Shown here one piece after another: positions 62,419 to 64,000 of a DNA stretch of 64,000 nucleotides. The stretch is from an uncultured Woeseiaceae bacterium. GTDB lineage: Bacteria > Pseudomonadota > Gammaproteobacteria > Steroidobacterales > Woeseiaceae. The translations under genes were made by a program, and so were the position numbers. Under the pieces are notes generated by a model that saw only the letters and a program-made list of their open reading frames with translations, was not told the DNA's origin and did not search any database. The first letter of the stretch is position 1. Each line of letters opens with the position of its first letter. The stretch lies in NCBI GenBank assembly GCA_945787845.1, contig CALZJH010000011.1:1-64000 (forward strand). The letters are read 5' to 3'.

Positions 62419-63414
62419 ATGTACACACAAGGCCTTGACCAGGCGGGCAAAAGTGGCCCCGATACACGCGAGGCAGAGACCGCAACGCAACTCGATGCGT
62501 TCCAGGCGCGTATCGATGCCGAGGAAAAGATCGAGGCCAAGGACTGGATGCCGGAGGCCTACCGCCGCACGTTGATCCGGCAAATCTCCCAGCATGCGCA
62601 TTCCGAAATTATTGGCATGCAGCCCGAGGGCAACTGGCTGACGCGGGCGCCCACCATGAAACGCAAGGCAATCCTGCTGGCCAAGGTGCAGGATGAAGCC
62701 GGCCATGGTCTGTATCTCTACAGCGCGGCCGAGACGCTCGGTGTCTCGCGCGATGAGATGGTTGGGGAGCTGCTGTCGGGGAAAGCGAAGTACTCGAGTA
62801 TTTTCAACTACCCGACATTGACCTGGGCTGATATCGGCGCCATTGGCTGGCTCGTCGACGGCGCGGCCATCATGAACCAGATTCCGCTATGCCGCTGTTC
62901 CTACGGCCCGTACTCGCGCGCCATGGTTCGTGTGTGCAAGGAAGAGAGCTTCCACCAGCGGCAGGGGTACGAGCTCATGCTGACGCTCTGTCGCGGAACG
63001 GAGGAACAGAAGGCGATGGCGCAGGATGCCTTGAACCGTTTCTGGTGGCCGGCGCTAATGATGTTCGGGCCCAACGATGCGGCGTCCAGCCATTCGGCGC
63101 AGTCGATGGCCTGGAAGATAAAGCGCTTCAGCAATGACGAGCTGCGGCAGAAGTTCATTGACGTTACCGTGCCGCAGGCCGAGTTCCTCGGTCTTTCGGT
63201 GCCCGACGAGGCGCTCTGGTTCAACGAAGATACCGGGCACTACGAGCATTCGGACATCGACTGGCAGGAGTTCTTCGATGTCATTTCCGGCAACGGTCCT
63301 TGCAACAGGCAACGACTCGCCAAGCGTCGCAAGGCGCAAGACGATGGCGCATGGGTGAGGGAAGCGGCCCGTGCTTACGCAGACAAGAAAGCAGCGGCCG
63401 AGGCCGCCGCATAG
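62419..63414 (+). CDS. paaA: 1,2-phenylacetyl-CoA epoxidase subunit PaaA
   Basis: [11 protein letters not shown]...; [50 protein letters not shown]. Confidence 0.96.
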   Translation: MYTQGLDQAGKSGPDTREAETATQLDAFQARIDAEEKIEAKDWMPEAYRRTLIRQISQHAHSEIIGMQPEGNWLTRAPTMKRKAILLAKVQDEAGHGLYLYSAAETLGVSRDEMVGELLSGKAKYSSIFNYPTLTWADIGAIGWLVDGAAIMNQIPLCRCSYGPYSRAMVRVCKEESFHQRQGYELMLTLCRGTEEQKAMAQDALNRFWWPALMMFGPNDAASSHSAQSMAWKIKRFSNDELRQKFIDVTVPQAEFLGLSVPDEALWFNEDTGHYEHSDIDWQEFFDVISGNGPCNRQRLAKRRKAQDDGAWVREAARAYADKKAAAEAAA

Positions 63415-63422
63415 GACATACG

Positions 63423-63710
63423 ATGACCCGACAAGAATGGCCCCTATACGAAGTATTCATCCGTAGCCGCTCAGGACTCAGTCACCGGCACGCCGGCAGC
63501 GTCCACGCGGCCGATGATGAAATGGCGCTGAACAACGCGCGTGATACGTACACGCGCCGCAGCGAAGGTGTGAGCATCTGGGTCGTCCGTTCCGACCGGA
63601 TTGTGGCATCCGATCCGGCCGAGACATCGGCGTTCTTCGACCCGGCCGAGGACAAGATCTATCGTCATCCAACGTTCTACGACATTCCCGACGAGGTGGA
63701 AAACCTGTGA
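63423..63710 (+). CDS. paaB: 1,2-phenylacetyl-CoA epoxidase subunit PaaB
   Basis: MTRQEWPLYEVFIRSRSGLSHRHAGSVHAADDEMALNNARDTYTRRSEGVSIWVV; 95 aa. Confidence 0.96.
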   Translation: MTRQEWPLYEVFIRSRSGLSHRHAGSVHAADDEMALNNARDTYTRRSEGVSIWVVRSDRIVASDPAETSAFFDPAEDKIYRHPTFYDIPDEVENL

Positions 63711-64000
63711 GTTCCGACGAGACACTGGTGGCCTACGCTTCGCGCCTGGGCGACAACGCGCTCATTCTCGGGCAGCGCATGATTGAGCTCGTGGCGGCAA
63801 GTCCCGAGCTCGAAGAGGAGCTCGCCAATGCCAACTTTTCGCTGGACTATATCGGTCAGGCCCGGATGTACTACACCTACGCGGGTGAACGTGAGGGCGC
63901 CGGTCGAGACGAGGACGACTTCGCGTTTCTGAGGCCGGAACACGATTACAAAAACCTGTTGCTCGTCGAACAGTCGAATGGGCATTTTGGCGACTCCACG
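63707..64000 (+). CDS. paaC: 1,2-phenylacetyl-CoA epoxidase subunit PaaC, N-terminal part (truncated by window end)
   Basis: GTG at 63707 overlaps the paaB stop (GTGA): (V)SSDETLVAYASRLGDNALILGQRMIELVAASPELEEELANANFSLDYIGQARMYYTYAG. Confidence 0.9.
   Translation, partial: MSSDETLVAYASRLGDNALILGQRMIELVAASPELEEELANANFSLDYIGQARMYYTYAGEREGAGRDEDDFAFLRPEHDYKNLLLVEQSNGHFGDST

Overview
This window reads as a GC-rich chromosomal segment from a heterotrophic, probably marine, gammaproteobacterium. That lineage is inferred from gene content only. I see no tRNA, rRNA, CRISPR array, prophage or IS element. Main blocks: (1) 1-1762: SapC-family fragment plus a tryptophan-halogenase-like FAD protein. (2) 1879-6073: catabolic operon of DHDPS-family lyase, aldehyde dehydrogenase, MR/MLE enolase-superfamily enzyme and GntR regulator. 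(3) 7826-11712: tyrosine/homogentisate branch (maiA, FAA hydrolase, VOC protein, hppD) with a divergent Lrp/AsnC regulator. (4) 11716-38290: a large alpha-glucan locus. It holds a six-gene malQ-glgCABPX operon, a TonB-dependent receptor, two convergent halogenase-like genes, a 1683-aa GH31-GH13-esterase protein, an MFS sugar transporter, a lipoprotein alpha-amylase and a LacI regulator. A 14-bp LacI-type operator motif occurs three times in its two divergent promoter regions. (5) 38287-40947: glycosyltransferase, methyltransferase and DUF2189 genes. (6) 41079-46965: a degenerate REC-GGDEF-EAL protein, an OmpA/TSP3 protein, and a small stress-like cluster (mechanosensitive channel, ECF sigma, dodecin, YegP). 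(7) 47093-56481: YfcC transporter, MBL hydrolase, fused indolepyruvate ferredoxin oxidoreductase with divergent Lrp regulator, and an agmatinase-family/MFS pair. (8) 56570-64000: monomeric isocitrate dehydrogenase and phenylacetate genes paaZ, paaX, paaI, paaA, paaB, paaC (truncated). The best candidate for an under-described system is the LacI-operator-linked alpha-glucan locus with its halogenase-like gene pair and trimodular enzyme.
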